A DNA stretch of 64,000 nucleotides. Source: JAYUJH01 sp043765375 (GTDB taxonomy: Bacteria > Pseudomonadota > Alphaproteobacteria > Rickettsiales > UBA998). The first letter of the stretch is position 1. Each line of letters starts with the position of its first letter. The notes under the pieces are model-generated. The model was given only the letters and a program-made list of their open reading frames with translations. It ran no database searches and had not been told where the DNA came from. Both the position numbers and the translations under genes were made by a program. Positions 52,466 through 60,411 of this stretch are shown one piece after another. The DNA is taken from assembly GCA_043765375.1 (NCBI GenBank), contig JAYUJH010000031.1:1-64000 (forward strand). Reading direction: 5' to 3'.

Positions 52466-55069
52466 ATGTTAGATTTTTTGATAGTTTGGGCGGCTAAAGA
52501 TTTGCCACAAATATGGGATAATCCATTTGTGCAGAAGCTCAAAAATGTGCGCTCTGTGAAAACTGATATGGAAGTTTTTTGGCAACCACCTCTCGCTGAA
52601 AACACTTATATTTGGCTGTTTGGCACTGAAGTTGCGCCGTATAAATTGGAAAATCAATTTGCGCAAGATATTAACGGGCTTAGTTTTTTTAATGGCTGGG
52701 TGATGCCCGCACTCGGACGCTCGCCAATTCGCCGTGTGAATGAACTAAAAGGTGAAATTGGCAAAACCGCAAAATTATATGGCGAATATTCATATGTTAG
52801 CATTGATAATCGTGGTGACGGGTTGATAAGGCGCAATGACTTCGCCACCTCACAAATATATTATCATGTCACAGATGAATTGGTGGTTATCAGCAGCAAA
52901 GCGGGGCTGGTTTCTAGCATGTTGCGCTATGATTTTAAGGCGGAAATTAATGTTGATTTTGCTCGCTGGGCTTGTTCAGCAGGAATTGGCTTGAATGATG
53001 AATCATTATATAATGATGTGAAATTATTGCCACAAGGTGCAAAGGTGAGTTTTGTGCAAGGCAAGCCAGAGATTAAGTTTGCGAATAAGTGTCATTTGCA
53101 AAATGATGATTTGCTGGAGCTTTACGCTAATAATCCTAAACGATATTGGGACGAATGTTTTGCAAAATTGCTTGGATTAATGAATGTGGTTGATGCAACT
53201 GATGCACCGCTTGATTTGAGTTTGAATGGTAGCAAAGATGTGCGTTTGATTTTGGGATTGCTAAACAAAGCTGGTTATGCGGGGCGGATTAACAGTTTAT
53301 GCGCTAATGGTGCGGATTATAGCCCCGATGTGCGTATTGCTAAAATGCTCGCCGAACATTATAAAATGAAACTTGAGGTTAAGTTCAACCCCAACGCAAA
53401 ACAGGCGCAAACTGAGCCATTAATTGAGCGTTTGGCAATTCATATGAAAATCTCGGAGGGTGAGCTTTCACCGATGGATATGTTCTGGCGTGACGAGGTG
53501 AAAAACACCCTATCACTGCCGTTGCAAGAGGTTGGTTTGCGCAATATTTCAGGCAAGACCATGTTCAAAAACGCTGATGAACTGCGCAAATGGTTTGGTT
53601 TGCATTTTGCATTTGGGGATAATTTGGGGATATTTCGTGAAGATGCTCGCACCAAAAATATAGCTGAGATTGACGCTTATATTGATGCGCAAATTGCGGA
53701 TAATGTTGGGCTAAATCAGATTCCAACCAAGCATCGTTTGCAAAAACGTATGGCACATTGGAATGCTAGGCTGTGGGGGGCTAATAATTCCATTGGTTTT
53801 GCACCAAATATTTTCAGCAATGAAGAAATTGTCGCATATTCGTATAATGCGGGGGCAAAATCACGTTCAATGGAGGAGTTTTACTTTGAAATGATGATGC
53901 GCTGTGATGATAAATTAATTGAGATTCCGTTCACCGCCTCTGGTTGGGATAATGAATTGCTAGCTTTGAAAGGGGTGAAACATGAAATGCCCGCTCCCCT
54001 AACATGGGAGGAAGGTGGTGCGCCCGCCAATATGAAACCAACACAATTAGCGATTTATAACCATTTTGAAACCATCAAAAGCGTTATAATTGAGAATGCT
54101 AATACAACTAATAGTGGCAATGCAATTAATGAATTGATAGATATTAATGCGTTAAAGGCGTTGAATGTTAGTGATGTGAAAAATGGTCATTTGCCTGCGA
54201 TTTGGCAATTAATGCAGATTTCATGCTATGACAGAACCGCAGATATTGGTAATATTTCAACCATAACTGATAATAATAAGTTAGTAAAAATCAACAAATT
54301 CGCCGATGAGAGTTCAAAGAAAATGAATGCAAATGCTGATGGAATTAAAAATATATCCATTTTGGGTTCATGCGTTAGCCGTGATATATTTGATTTAGCC
54401 CCGCTTGATAATGTGCGCATTGCTAAATATGTTGCTCGTTCTTCATTAGTGAGTATGTTTTCACCGCAATTAATCAAGCCAACCAAAGAGATGTTGGAAT
54501 CCACCAAATGGCGGGATAGAATGCAAGTTTTGGATTTGAATAAAACTGGAATTGAATATTTATTCTCTGAAGGTTGCGATTTCATGGTGATTGATTTGAT
54601 TGACGAACGTTTGGGAATCATCACCGATGGCGTTGCGGCAACAAGCATTGCACCATTTGTGAATGATGAGGATTTTATGCTGGCTTATGGTGCTAATTTC
54701 AAAAAATCAATGCCATTTCATAAGGGTTATTTTGAATTGTGGCAGGTGGGGTTATTGAAGTTTGCGGCGTTAATCAAGCAAAAAGACATGGAAGAAAAAG
54801 TTATTTTGAACAAGATATTTTTGGAATCACGTGCCAATGATGGCAATGTGGTTGCGGGTATCTCTATTGATTTTGTGGAAAAAATGAACGTTGTGTTGGG
54901 CAAAATGTATGATGAGTTTATAAAATTATTGCCAAATTGCCAATTAATTGAATATGGCGAAGGCGAATTATTCGTTGATGCGGAACATCGCTGGGGGGCT
55001 GCTCCATTCCATTATGATTTGCCGACTTATCAACATGCGTCAAAAATTATAGCGAAGATGATAGATTAA
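52466..55069 (+). CDS. Asparagine-synthetase-like / DUF6270 fusion protein
   Basis: An 867-residue protein. The first 200 residues resemble the N-terminal half of asparagine-synthetase-like enzymes (GEYSYVSIDNRGDGLIRRND), without the catalytic Cys-2, followed by an ATP-pyrophosphatase-like region near residue 250 where LDLSLNGSKDVRLILGLL stands in place of the usual SGGxDS. From about residue 630 a DUF6270-like, SGNH-hydrolase-like domain begins (ISILGSCVSRDIFDLAPLDN), with FMVIDLIDERLGI and a late catalytic-like HRWGAAPFHY. Such domains occur in capsule and O-antigen clusters. The gene follows the two glycosyltransferases, so it probably acts on the same glycan. Fusion of both parts is not familiar to me. 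Confidence 0.6.
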   Translation: MLDFLIVWAAKDLPQIWDNPFVQKLKNVRSVKTDMEVFWQPPLAENTYIWLFGTEVAPYKLENQFAQDINGLSFFNGWVMPALGRSPIRRVNELKGEIGKTAKLYGEYSYVSIDNRGDGLIRRNDFATSQIYYHVTDELVVISSKAGLVSSMLRYDFKAEINVDFARWACSAGIGLNDESLYNDVKLLPQGAKVSFVQGKPEIKFANKCHLQNDDLLELYANNPKRYWDECFAKLLGLMNVVDATDAPLDLSLNGSKDVRLILGLLNKAGYAGRINSLCANGADYSPDVRIAKMLAEHYKMKLEVKFNPNAKQAQTEPLIERLAIHMKISEGELSPMDMFWRDEVKNTLSLPLQEVGLRNISGKTMFKNADELRKWFGLHFAFGDNLGIFREDARTKNIAEIDAYIDAQIADNVGLNQIPTKHRLQKRMAHWNARLWGANNSIGFAPNIFSNEEIVAYSYNAGAKSRSMEEFYFEMMMRCDDKLIEIPFTASGWDNELLALKGVKHEMPAPLTWEEGGAPANMKPTQLAIYNHFETIKSVIIENANTTNSGNAINELIDINALKALNVSDVKNGHLPAIWQLMQISCYDRTADIGNISTITDNNKLVKINKFADESSKKMNANADGIKNISILGSCVSRDIFDLAPLDNVRIAKYVARSSLVSMFSPQLIKPTKEMLESTKWRDRMQVLDLNKTGIEYLFSEGCDFMVIDLIDERLGIITDGVAATSIAPFVNDEDFMLAYGANFKKSMPFHKGYFELWQVGLLKFAALIKQKDMEEKVILNKIFLESRANDGNVVAGISIDFVEKMNVVLGKMYDEFIKLLPNCQLIEYGEGELFVDAEHRWGAAPFHYDLPTYQHASKIIAKMID

Positions 55070-55113
55070 TTTGGAACATTAAGATTAGGTTACAAGAAAA
55101 TTAGGTTATAAAA

Positions 55114-56067
55114 ATGGCGGTTTATAGTTTTTTGAGTGATGCAGATGTTGCAAATATCGCACAAATATATGGATTTGCTGAAATTACGCAAGCAAAGCCA
55201 ATAGCTGAAGGAGTTGAAAACAGTAATTATTTGCTAACATTTAGTGATGGTAGCAATGCAATATTCACCATATTTGAGGCTCGGGTGGCGGTTGCGGAAT
55301 TGCCATATTTCCTCAAATTAAAGCAATATTTGCATGAAAACGGCTATGTTTGCCCTTTGCCGATTTATACTAAAGATGGTGATTTGAGTTTTGAGTTGCA
55401 TGGCAAGCAAGCTGCTATGGTTAGTTTTTTGGCGGGTAAAAGCGTGCTTCAACCTGATGCAAATCATGTTTTTCAAGCGGGCGAGTGGCTAGCAAAATTG
55501 CATAAAGCAGGAGAGGGTTTTGCGATGCACCGAGCTAATTCTGAAGGGTTTGTGGTATGGCAGGAATTGCGCCAAAAAATCGCTGAGCGTGCTTGCACAT
55601 TTGAGCATTTGAGCTGGCTTGAGCTGATTGATAATGAGTTGCAATATCAAGCAAATCATCAATCGCATCACCTGCCAAGTGGAATAATTCACGCTGATTT
55701 TTTCCCTAATAACGTGTTTTTTGATGATAATTCACAATTATGCGGGGTGATAGATTTTTATTTCGCTTGCAATGATGCCTATGCCTATGATTTGGCGATT
55801 GTTGCCAATGCTTGGTGTTGCAATCAGGCGGGCGATTTGCAACAATCTCAATATGCAGCGTTGCTTGCGGGCTATAATCAGGTGCGGTTGGTGACGCAAA
55901 TTGAGGTTGCTGCTATGCCACATTTGTTGCGGGCGGCGGCGTTGCGCTTTTTGCTAACTCGCTTGCATGATGTTTTATATCCCAGTGAGAATGCGATTTT
56001 AGTGCCACATAACCCCGAGGAATATGTCAATAAATTATTGCACTTCAGAGGATTAGAGAAACGATAA
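55114..56067 (+). CDS. thrB: Homoserine kinase (ThrB, APH-fold type)
   Basis: Phosphorylates homoserine in threonine synthesis; this is the aminoglycoside-phosphotransferase-like ThrB found in alphaproteobacteria. The 317-residue protein has the N-terminal EGVENSNYLLTFSDG, the catalytic loop GIIHADFFPNNVFFDDNS with Asp and Asn, then GVIDFYFACNDAYAYDLAI (metal-binding DFY) and late VPHNPEEYVNKL. Length and motifs are standard. Its partner thrC is at 32.7 kb. The gene follows the fusion protein by 44 bases, an interval with an imperfect AAATTAGGTTA repeat. Confidence 0.93.
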   Translation: MAVYSFLSDADVANIAQIYGFAEITQAKPIAEGVENSNYLLTFSDGSNAIFTIFEARVAVAELPYFLKLKQYLHENGYVCPLPIYTKDGDLSFELHGKQAAMVSFLAGKSVLQPDANHVFQAGEWLAKLHKAGEGFAMHRANSEGFVVWQELRQKIAERACTFEHLSWLELIDNELQYQANHQSHHLPSGIIHADFFPNNVFFDDNSQLCGVIDFYFACNDAYAYDLAIVANAWCCNQAGDLQQSQYAALLAGYNQVRLVTQIEVAAMPHLLRAAALRFLLTRLHDVLYPSENAILVPHNPEEYVNKLLHFRGLEKR

Positions 56068-56092
56068 AATAAACTCAAGTGAAATTATTTAT

Positions 56093-56117
56093 GGATACCA
56101 GCCTGCGCTGGTATGAT
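56093..56117. repeat. Dispersed palindromic repeat, copy 5
   Basis: GGATACCAGCCTGCGCTGGTATGA, a perfect ATACCAGC/GCTGGTAT stem, 25 bases after the thrB stop. It could serve as a terminator or transcript-end stabiliser. Confidence 0.85.
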
Positions 56118-56339
56118 GATAAAAACCAATGCAAGTTATTGATTTATAAATATTATTTAACTTTTTGATAAAAAAGAGTTGCTATATATATATATATATA
56201 TTAATTTGACATTAAGAAGTTGAGTTGTTTTTTAGTTTTATTTGGGATTTATTTCAAATATTAGCTGAAAATCAACTTCTAGAGTGCATCGTTCGGTTCA
56301 CTAACCTTATCGTCCCATTATTTAATGGGATTTTGCAAA
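56118..56339 (+). promoter_or_regulatory. Leader with hairpin over the ribosome site
   Basis: The gap holds a (TA)n tract at 56185-56202, a TTGACA at 56208-56213 that could be a -35 box, and a long leader. Directly before the gene, CCCATT (56314-56319) pairs with AATGGG (56324-56329) around an ATTT loop. This stem covers the only purine-rich site, GGGA at 56327-56330, which is 9 bases before ATG 56340. The arrangement would hide the ribosome site until the stem melts. Confidence 0.4.
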
Positions 56340-56681
56340 ATGAAAAACGGTTTATTCTCACTAATTGCAGCAGCAGCCCTTGTTGCTCCAATCGGTTTCG
56401 CAGGTAACGCTGAAGCTCAAGTAAAACCAGCAAGACCCAAGGTAGGAGTAATCTACGAAGGCAAGGCTACTTCCGTAGTTGGTGTTGGGAGTGAAAAGTC
56501 AGAACTATGTAATGCTGACTTTGAAGCTAAATACGGAGGCAAACTCAAAATCCAATTTGATCGTCCTTGGACATTAGTTGGATTGCCATGTTCGTATTTT
56601 TCTGGAAAGAAAGCTGATATCACTCTTAAGCAAGATTTAGGAGGTCGCTGGTTCGTTAGTTACGACCAAAGATCACTCTAA
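56340..56681 (+). CDS. Small secreted protein, unknown
   Basis: A 113-residue protein with a signal peptide (MKNGLFSLIAAAALVAPIGF, cleavage likely after NAEAQ). The mature part, about 88 residues, contains KVGVIYEGKATSVVGVGSEK, two Cys (ELCNADFEAKY and GLPCSYFSGKK) that could form a disulfide, and a basic C-terminal strand. I recognise no family. Codon use looks less AT-biased than in its neighbours (for example many CTA, GGA and TCC-type codons), a hint of separate origin. A strong terminator follows at 56710. Confidence 0.65.
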   Translation: MKNGLFSLIAAAALVAPIGFAGNAEAQVKPARPKVGVIYEGKATSVVGVGSEKSELCNADFEAKYGGKLKIQFDRPWTLVGLPCSYFSGKKADITLKQDLGGRWFVSYDQRSL

Positions 56682-56709
56682 ATCTAAGCTCAATAACCAG
56701 TAACAAAGT

Positions 56710-56754
56710 ATCAGTTTAATTTGTTGAAAAACAATTAAGCTGGTGCTTTTTTTT
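56710..56754 (+). terminator. Rho-independent terminator
   Basis: A stem with arms ATCAGTTTAATTTGTT and AACAATTAAGCTGGT, with one bulge and one T-G pair, around a GAAA loop, then a run of eight T (56747-56754). It ends the transcript of the small secreted protein 30 bases after its stop. Confidence 0.9.
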
Positions 56755-56798
56755 GCGCAAAAAAACTGTAATGAAATCTTTGATTGCCTGATTATATA

Positions 56799-56823
56799 GA
56801 TACCAGCCTTCGCTGGTATGACG
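56799..56823. repeat. Dispersed palindromic repeat, copy 6
   Basis: GATACCAGCCTTCGCTGGTATGAC, with the perfect ATACCAGC/GCTGGTAT stem, between the terminator and parC. Confidence 0.85.
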
Positions 56824-56891
56824 GTGCATAATTTGAGATTATTTCAGTTTTTGCTACAAAAAAATAATTATATGATATATAAGTTGTGCAA

Positions 56892-59159
56892 ATGAATGAT
56901 AATATTTTGAATAATAACCCTTTGAACAATAACCCGCCACAACTGCCAGAAATTATTGATGTTGCGTTCAAAGATGCGCTTTCTGATAGATATTTTGCTT
57001 ATGCGATGTCAACCATCACCGCCCGTTCGCTCCCTGATGTGCGTGATGGGTTGAAGCCAGTGCATCGTCGGTTGCTTTATGCGATGCTGAAACTTAAATT
57101 ATCGCCCGATACAGGGTTCAAAAAATGCGCCCGTGTGGTGGGTGATGTGATTGGTAAATATCACCCGCATGGAGATTCCTCGGTTTATGAAGCATTGGTG
57201 CGGCTGGCACAATCATTCGCAGTGCGCTATCCGTTGGTGGAAGGGCAGGGCAATTTCGGTTCAGTTGATGGTGATAATGCGGCTGCAATGAGATATACTG
57301 AAGCACGCTTAACGCCGTTTGCTATGGCTTTGTTGGAGGATATTGACAAAGATACGGTTGATTTTCGTGATACTTATGACGGCGAAGAAACCGAGCCAGT
57401 GATTTTGCCTGCCGCTGTGCCAAACTTGCTTGCCAATGGCGCAGAAGGGATTGCTGTTGGTATGGCAACCAGCATTCCACCTCATAATGTGGAGGAATTA
57501 TTGGACGCATTATTGCATTTACTAAAGCACCCTGATGCTGATGAAGATGAATTATGCAATTTCATTGTTGCGCCAGACTTTCCAACAGGTGGGGTGGTGA
57601 TGGAAACTAGGGAGAGCATCATTGCGGCTTATAAAACGGGGCGGGGGAGCTTTCGCTTGCGTGCGTCATATGAAGTGGAGGATTTGGGGCGAGGTGGTTA
57701 TCAGATAATCATCACCGAGATACCATATCAAGTGCAAAAAGGGCGGTTGATTGAGAAAATTGCTGAATTATTCAAAAATAAAAAACTGCCAATGCTTGGT
57801 GATATTCGTGATGAATCTGCTGAGGATATCCGCATTGTGTTTGAGCCAAAAACGAGGACGATTGATGCAACATTATTGATGGAATCCCTTTATAAAACTA
57901 CTGACTTGGAAGTGCGGTGCAACTTAAACCTGAATGTGCTAACCGCAATTGGTGTGCCAAAAGTTCTGTCATTGCGGGAATGTTTGGGTGAATATATCGC
58001 ACATCGTTACGCTATTTTGCAACGAAAAGCTAATTATCGTTTGGGAAATATTGACAAACGTTTAGAGATTCTCGCAGGGTTTTTGGTGGCTTATCTTAAT
58101 TTGGACGAGGTGATTGCAATTATACGTTATGAAGATGAGCCAAAGCAAGTTATGATTGCCAAGTTTGGCATTTCTGATATGCAAGCGGAGGCGATTTTGA
58201 ATATGCGCTTGCGGTCATTGCGGCGGCTGGAGGAGATGGAAATTAAGCGTGAACTTGCCGAGCTGGAAGCAGAAAAGCAAGAATTGCTGGATATTTTATC
58301 CAATCCAAACAAAGCAAAAATCATGATTGAAGAGCAGTTTATCGCTGCAAAAAAACAATTTGGCAAGCACACGGCTCTTGGAGCAAGGCGCACCAAGGTG
58401 ATGAATATAGCGTATGTTGCGCCTGAAATAACTGCGGAAGCATTTATTGAGAAAGAGCCAATAACCATAATTATAACGCAAAAACAATGGGTTAAGGCAG
58501 TTAAGGGGCATCATAAAGAATTGCCTGATACACGCCTCAAAGATGGCGATGCAGTGGCAATGTTGTTGGAGGCGAAAACTACCGATAATATTATCATGGT
58601 GAGTGATTCGGGGCGTTGTTATAGCGTGCTTGGTGATAACTTCCCACGGGGTAACTCAGCGGGTGAGCCGTTGCGCTTGCTGATTGATATGGCGGCTGAT
58701 GAGCGTATTATCAACGCATTTGTTTATGATTCTGTTACGCCTCAAAAAATGCTGTTTGCAGCGAATAATGGCAAAGGTTGCATTGTGGATTCCACGCAGA
58801 TGATAAGCAGCACCAAGGCTGGAAAAATGATATTCACCGTCAATGAAGGGGTGGTTGCGCATTCCTGCCAGCGTGTTATGGGTGATATGGTGGCGATAAT
58901 TGGTGATAATCGTAAGTTATTGATTTTTTCAACCAACCAAATCCCTGAAATTGTCAAGGGTCAGGGGGTTATTTTGCAACGATATAAAGGCGCACAAATA
59001 TCAGATATTTGCACTTTTAACCTAGCAGATGGTTTGAAATGGAGCTTAGGCAATCGCACACGCCACGAATCCGACCTCACCACATGGATAAGCAATCGTG
59101 GTGGAATTGGTAAGTTCCCACCAGTTGGCTTCCCCCGCAACAACAAGTTTAGTGGTTGA
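56892..59159 (+). CDS. parC: DNA topoisomerase IV subunit A
   Basis: Cuts and rejoins DNA to unlink daughter chromosomes. Seen: FAYAMSTITARSLPDVRDG, LKPVHRRLLYAMLKL, YHPHGDSSVYEALVRLAQ, the active-site Tyr in AAMRYTEARLT (about residue 125) and the QAEAILNMRLRSLRRLEEME helix before the C-terminal beta-propeller. The C-terminal domain is short, which favours ParC over GyrA; a GyrA box is not evident. ATG 56892 is preferred over GTG 56886. The first 15 residues are an Asn/Pro-rich tail with a short repeat (LNNNPLNNNPP). Confidence 0.93.
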   Translation: MNDNILNNNPLNNNPPQLPEIIDVAFKDALSDRYFAYAMSTITARSLPDVRDGLKPVHRRLLYAMLKLKLSPDTGFKKCARVVGDVIGKYHPHGDSSVYEALVRLAQSFAVRYPLVEGQGNFGSVDGDNAAAMRYTEARLTPFAMALLEDIDKDTVDFRDTYDGEETEPVILPAAVPNLLANGAEGIAVGMATSIPPHNVEELLDALLHLLKHPDADEDELCNFIVAPDFPTGGVVMETRESIIAAYKTGRGSFRLRASYEVEDLGRGGYQIIITEIPYQVQKGRLIEKIAELFKNKKLPMLGDIRDESAEDIRIVFEPKTRTIDATLLMESLYKTTDLEVRCNLNLNVLTAIGVPKVLSLRECLGEYIAHRYAILQRKANYRLGNIDKRLEILAGFLVAYLNLDEVIAIIRYEDEPKQVMIAKFGISDMQAEAILNMRLRSLRRLEEMEIKRELAELEAEKQELLDILSNPNKAKIMIEEQFIAAKKQFGKHTALGARRTKVMNIAYVAPEITAEAFIEKEPITIIITQKQWVKAVKGHHKELPDTRLKDGDAVAMLLEAKTTDNIIMVSDSGRCYSVLGDNFPRGNSAGEPLRLLIDMAADERIINAFVYDSVTPQKMLFAANNGKGCIVDSTQMISSTKAGKMIFTVNEGVVAHSCQRVMGDMVAIIGDNRKLLIFSTNQIPEIVKGQGVILQRYKGAQISDICTFNLADGLKWSLGNRTRHESDLTTWISNRGGIGKFPPVGFPRNNKFSG

Positions 59160-59246
59160 TGGTTTGAAAAATACATAATGGTTCATTAATTTGTAATAAT
59201 GTTGGGTTATTATGATATGATATTAATAAATCAAACGGAGCATTAC

Positions 59247-59837
59247 ATGTCAGAAGAGAAAAAAACATTATATTTAACTTATACTACTTCTTCAGATGCC
59301 CCTGAAAAAGTTAAAATTAAATGTAATGCGGAGATGCTTGGAGGTGCCGCTGAGATGATGAGGAAAATTCTAACCGAGCAAAATATACCTTTTGAAGAAA
59401 CTCTTGATGGTGGTCGTTCTAGTAGACCTGAGTTTATTGTTGCAAATGATTCAAAAACATTGCAAAAATTTGTTGCAGCTTATGCTAAAGAAAATGATGG
59501 ACGAGATGTTGAATTGAGAGATGAATATCAATTTTGGGATAAACCAGCTTTAGCAACAACCAAGCCAACACTTGAGCAGTCTATTGTGAAGGCTGCTGGA
59601 ACCGATAAAAAATTAGATGCAGCAGAATTGCAAAGTTTAATTGATAGCAATACTCAAAGAGAGATAAAGATGGCAGGACAGATATTGGCAATTAATGGTG
59701 CAGCAACTAAAGACAGTTTGATGATTGGTGATAAAATAATTGATTTATCATCAATCAGTATTACATTAGATGATAAAACCATTCCTCAAGATATTCCTAA
59801 AATATTCAAACCAAGTGAAAAAGGCGTAAGTAGATAG
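59247..59837 (+). CDS. Unknown acidic soluble protein
   Basis: A 196-residue protein that I do not recognise. It begins MSEEKKTLYLTYTTSSDAPE and has an alternating alpha/beta pattern in its first 90 residues (KIKCNAEMLGGAAEMMRKIL; EFIVANDSKTLQKFVAAYAK), then EQSIVKAAGTDKKLDAAELQ and a C-terminal beta region (DKIIDLSSISITLDDKTIPQ). Start at ATG 59247 is supported by ACGGAG 8 bases upstream; an in-frame ATG at 59199 lacks one. There is no signal peptide. It sits alone between parC and tRNA-Asp. Confidence 0.55.
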   Translation: MSEEKKTLYLTYTTSSDAPEKVKIKCNAEMLGGAAEMMRKILTEQNIPFEETLDGGRSSRPEFIVANDSKTLQKFVAAYAKENDGRDVELRDEYQFWDKPALATTKPTLEQSIVKAAGTDKKLDAAELQSLIDSNTQREIKMAGQILAINGAATKDSLMIGDKIIDLSSISITLDDKTIPQDIPKIFKPSEKGVSR

Positions 59838-59857
59838 TGTTTTTTAAGATTTTTTGC

Positions 59858-59886
59858 TTGACATAATCGCAAAAATGTTATTTATG
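59858..59886 (+). promoter_or_regulatory. Promoter of tRNA-Asp
   Basis: TTGACA at 59858-59863, a 17-base spacer and TTTATG at 59881-59886, 10 bases before the mature tRNA 5' end. The -35 box is a perfect consensus; the -10 box is a weak match. Confidence 0.7.
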
Positions 59887-59896
59887 AGAGTTTCAA

Positions 59897-59973
59897 GGGG
59901 ATGTAGCTCAGTTGGTTAGAGCGTCGGCCTGTCACGCCGAAGGTCGCGGGTTCGAGTCCCGTCATTCCCGCCA
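59897..59973 (+). tRNA. tRNA-Asp (GTC)
   Basis: A 77-nt cloverleaf. The acceptor arm GGGGATG pairs with CATTCCC (one G-U pair), the discriminator is G and the CCA is encoded. The D arm contains AGCTCAGTTGGTTAGAGC, the anticodon loop is CTGTCAC with anticodon GTC, and the T arm contains GGGTTCGAGTCCC. All invariant positions I checked are present. Confidence 0.97.
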
Positions 59974-60079
59974 CAATGTGACATAAAATATTCAATAAAC
60001 TGTTTTTATATAATCGCAATTAACAAATCACACAGATAATAATAGTTACCGTTTATGGGTAATAAAAACATTCGCTTTT

Positions 60080-60106
60080 GTCATTCCAGCGAACGCTGGA
60101 ATCCAC
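60080..60106. repeat. Dispersed palindromic repeat, copy 7 (variant)
   Basis: GTCATTCCAGCGAACGCTGGAATCC: both arms carry the same change (ATTCCAGC/GCTGGAAT in place of ATACCAGC/GCTGGTAT), a compensated substitution that keeps the stem. Confidence 0.85.
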
Positions 60107-60205
60107 TTATTTATGTTATTGTTGGATTTTTACATTTGATTACTAGGCTTTGCTACGAGGCTTTGCAATGATATATGAACTTACTGTATGATGGAAAAAA
60201 GTTGT

Positions 60206-60334
60206 TATAGTGCTTCCGAATAATTTTTGGACACTATTTGGCAAAAATTATTTGGACAAAAGCACTATAAATCATATGTTTATAGTCATTTTATCCGAAA
60301 AAAAATTGAACAATTTTTATTCGGAATGACTATA
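60206..60334. mobile_element. Twin-hairpin insertion element, copy B
   Basis: Same design as copy A at 30761-30901. Hairpin 1 (60206-60269) has arms TATAGTGCTTCCGAATAA... and ...GGACAAAAGCACTATA; its first 12 bases match copy A but for one. A 4-nt bulge lies at the same place in the right arm as in copy A. An 11-nt spacer follows. Hairpin 2 (60281-60334) has arms TATAGTCATTTTATCCGAA and TTCGGAATGACTATA, with a 4-nt bulge (TTAT) in the left arm. Non-coding. Confidence 0.75.
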
Positions 60335-60411
60335 TATATTCCAATATTCACATGAATGAAGCAGCACAAAAAATCAATTTCATGAAAAACAAATCACAGA
60401 ATATTTATTCT

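Larger units (their letters stand above)
59974..60411. other. Intergenic region after tRNA-Asp
   Basis: A 438-base non-coding stretch with one palindromic repeat (60080-60106), a 13-base tandem near-repeat AGGCTTTGCTACG / AGGCTTTGCAATG at 60144-60170, the second twin-hairpin element (60206-60334) and a half-site ATATTCACATG at 60344-60353 that matches the palindrome upstream of the gene at 61755. No gene is seen. Confidence 0.7.

Noticed and set aside
56185..56202. (TA)n tract as an origin or recombination site
   Set aside because: Simple dinucleotide run in AT-rich DNA without DnaA boxes or other origin features nearby.
59897..60334. Integrated genomic island at tRNA-Asp
   Set aside because: No integrase gene and no repeat of the tRNA 3' end within the window; downstream genes (lptF, pepA) are core genes.
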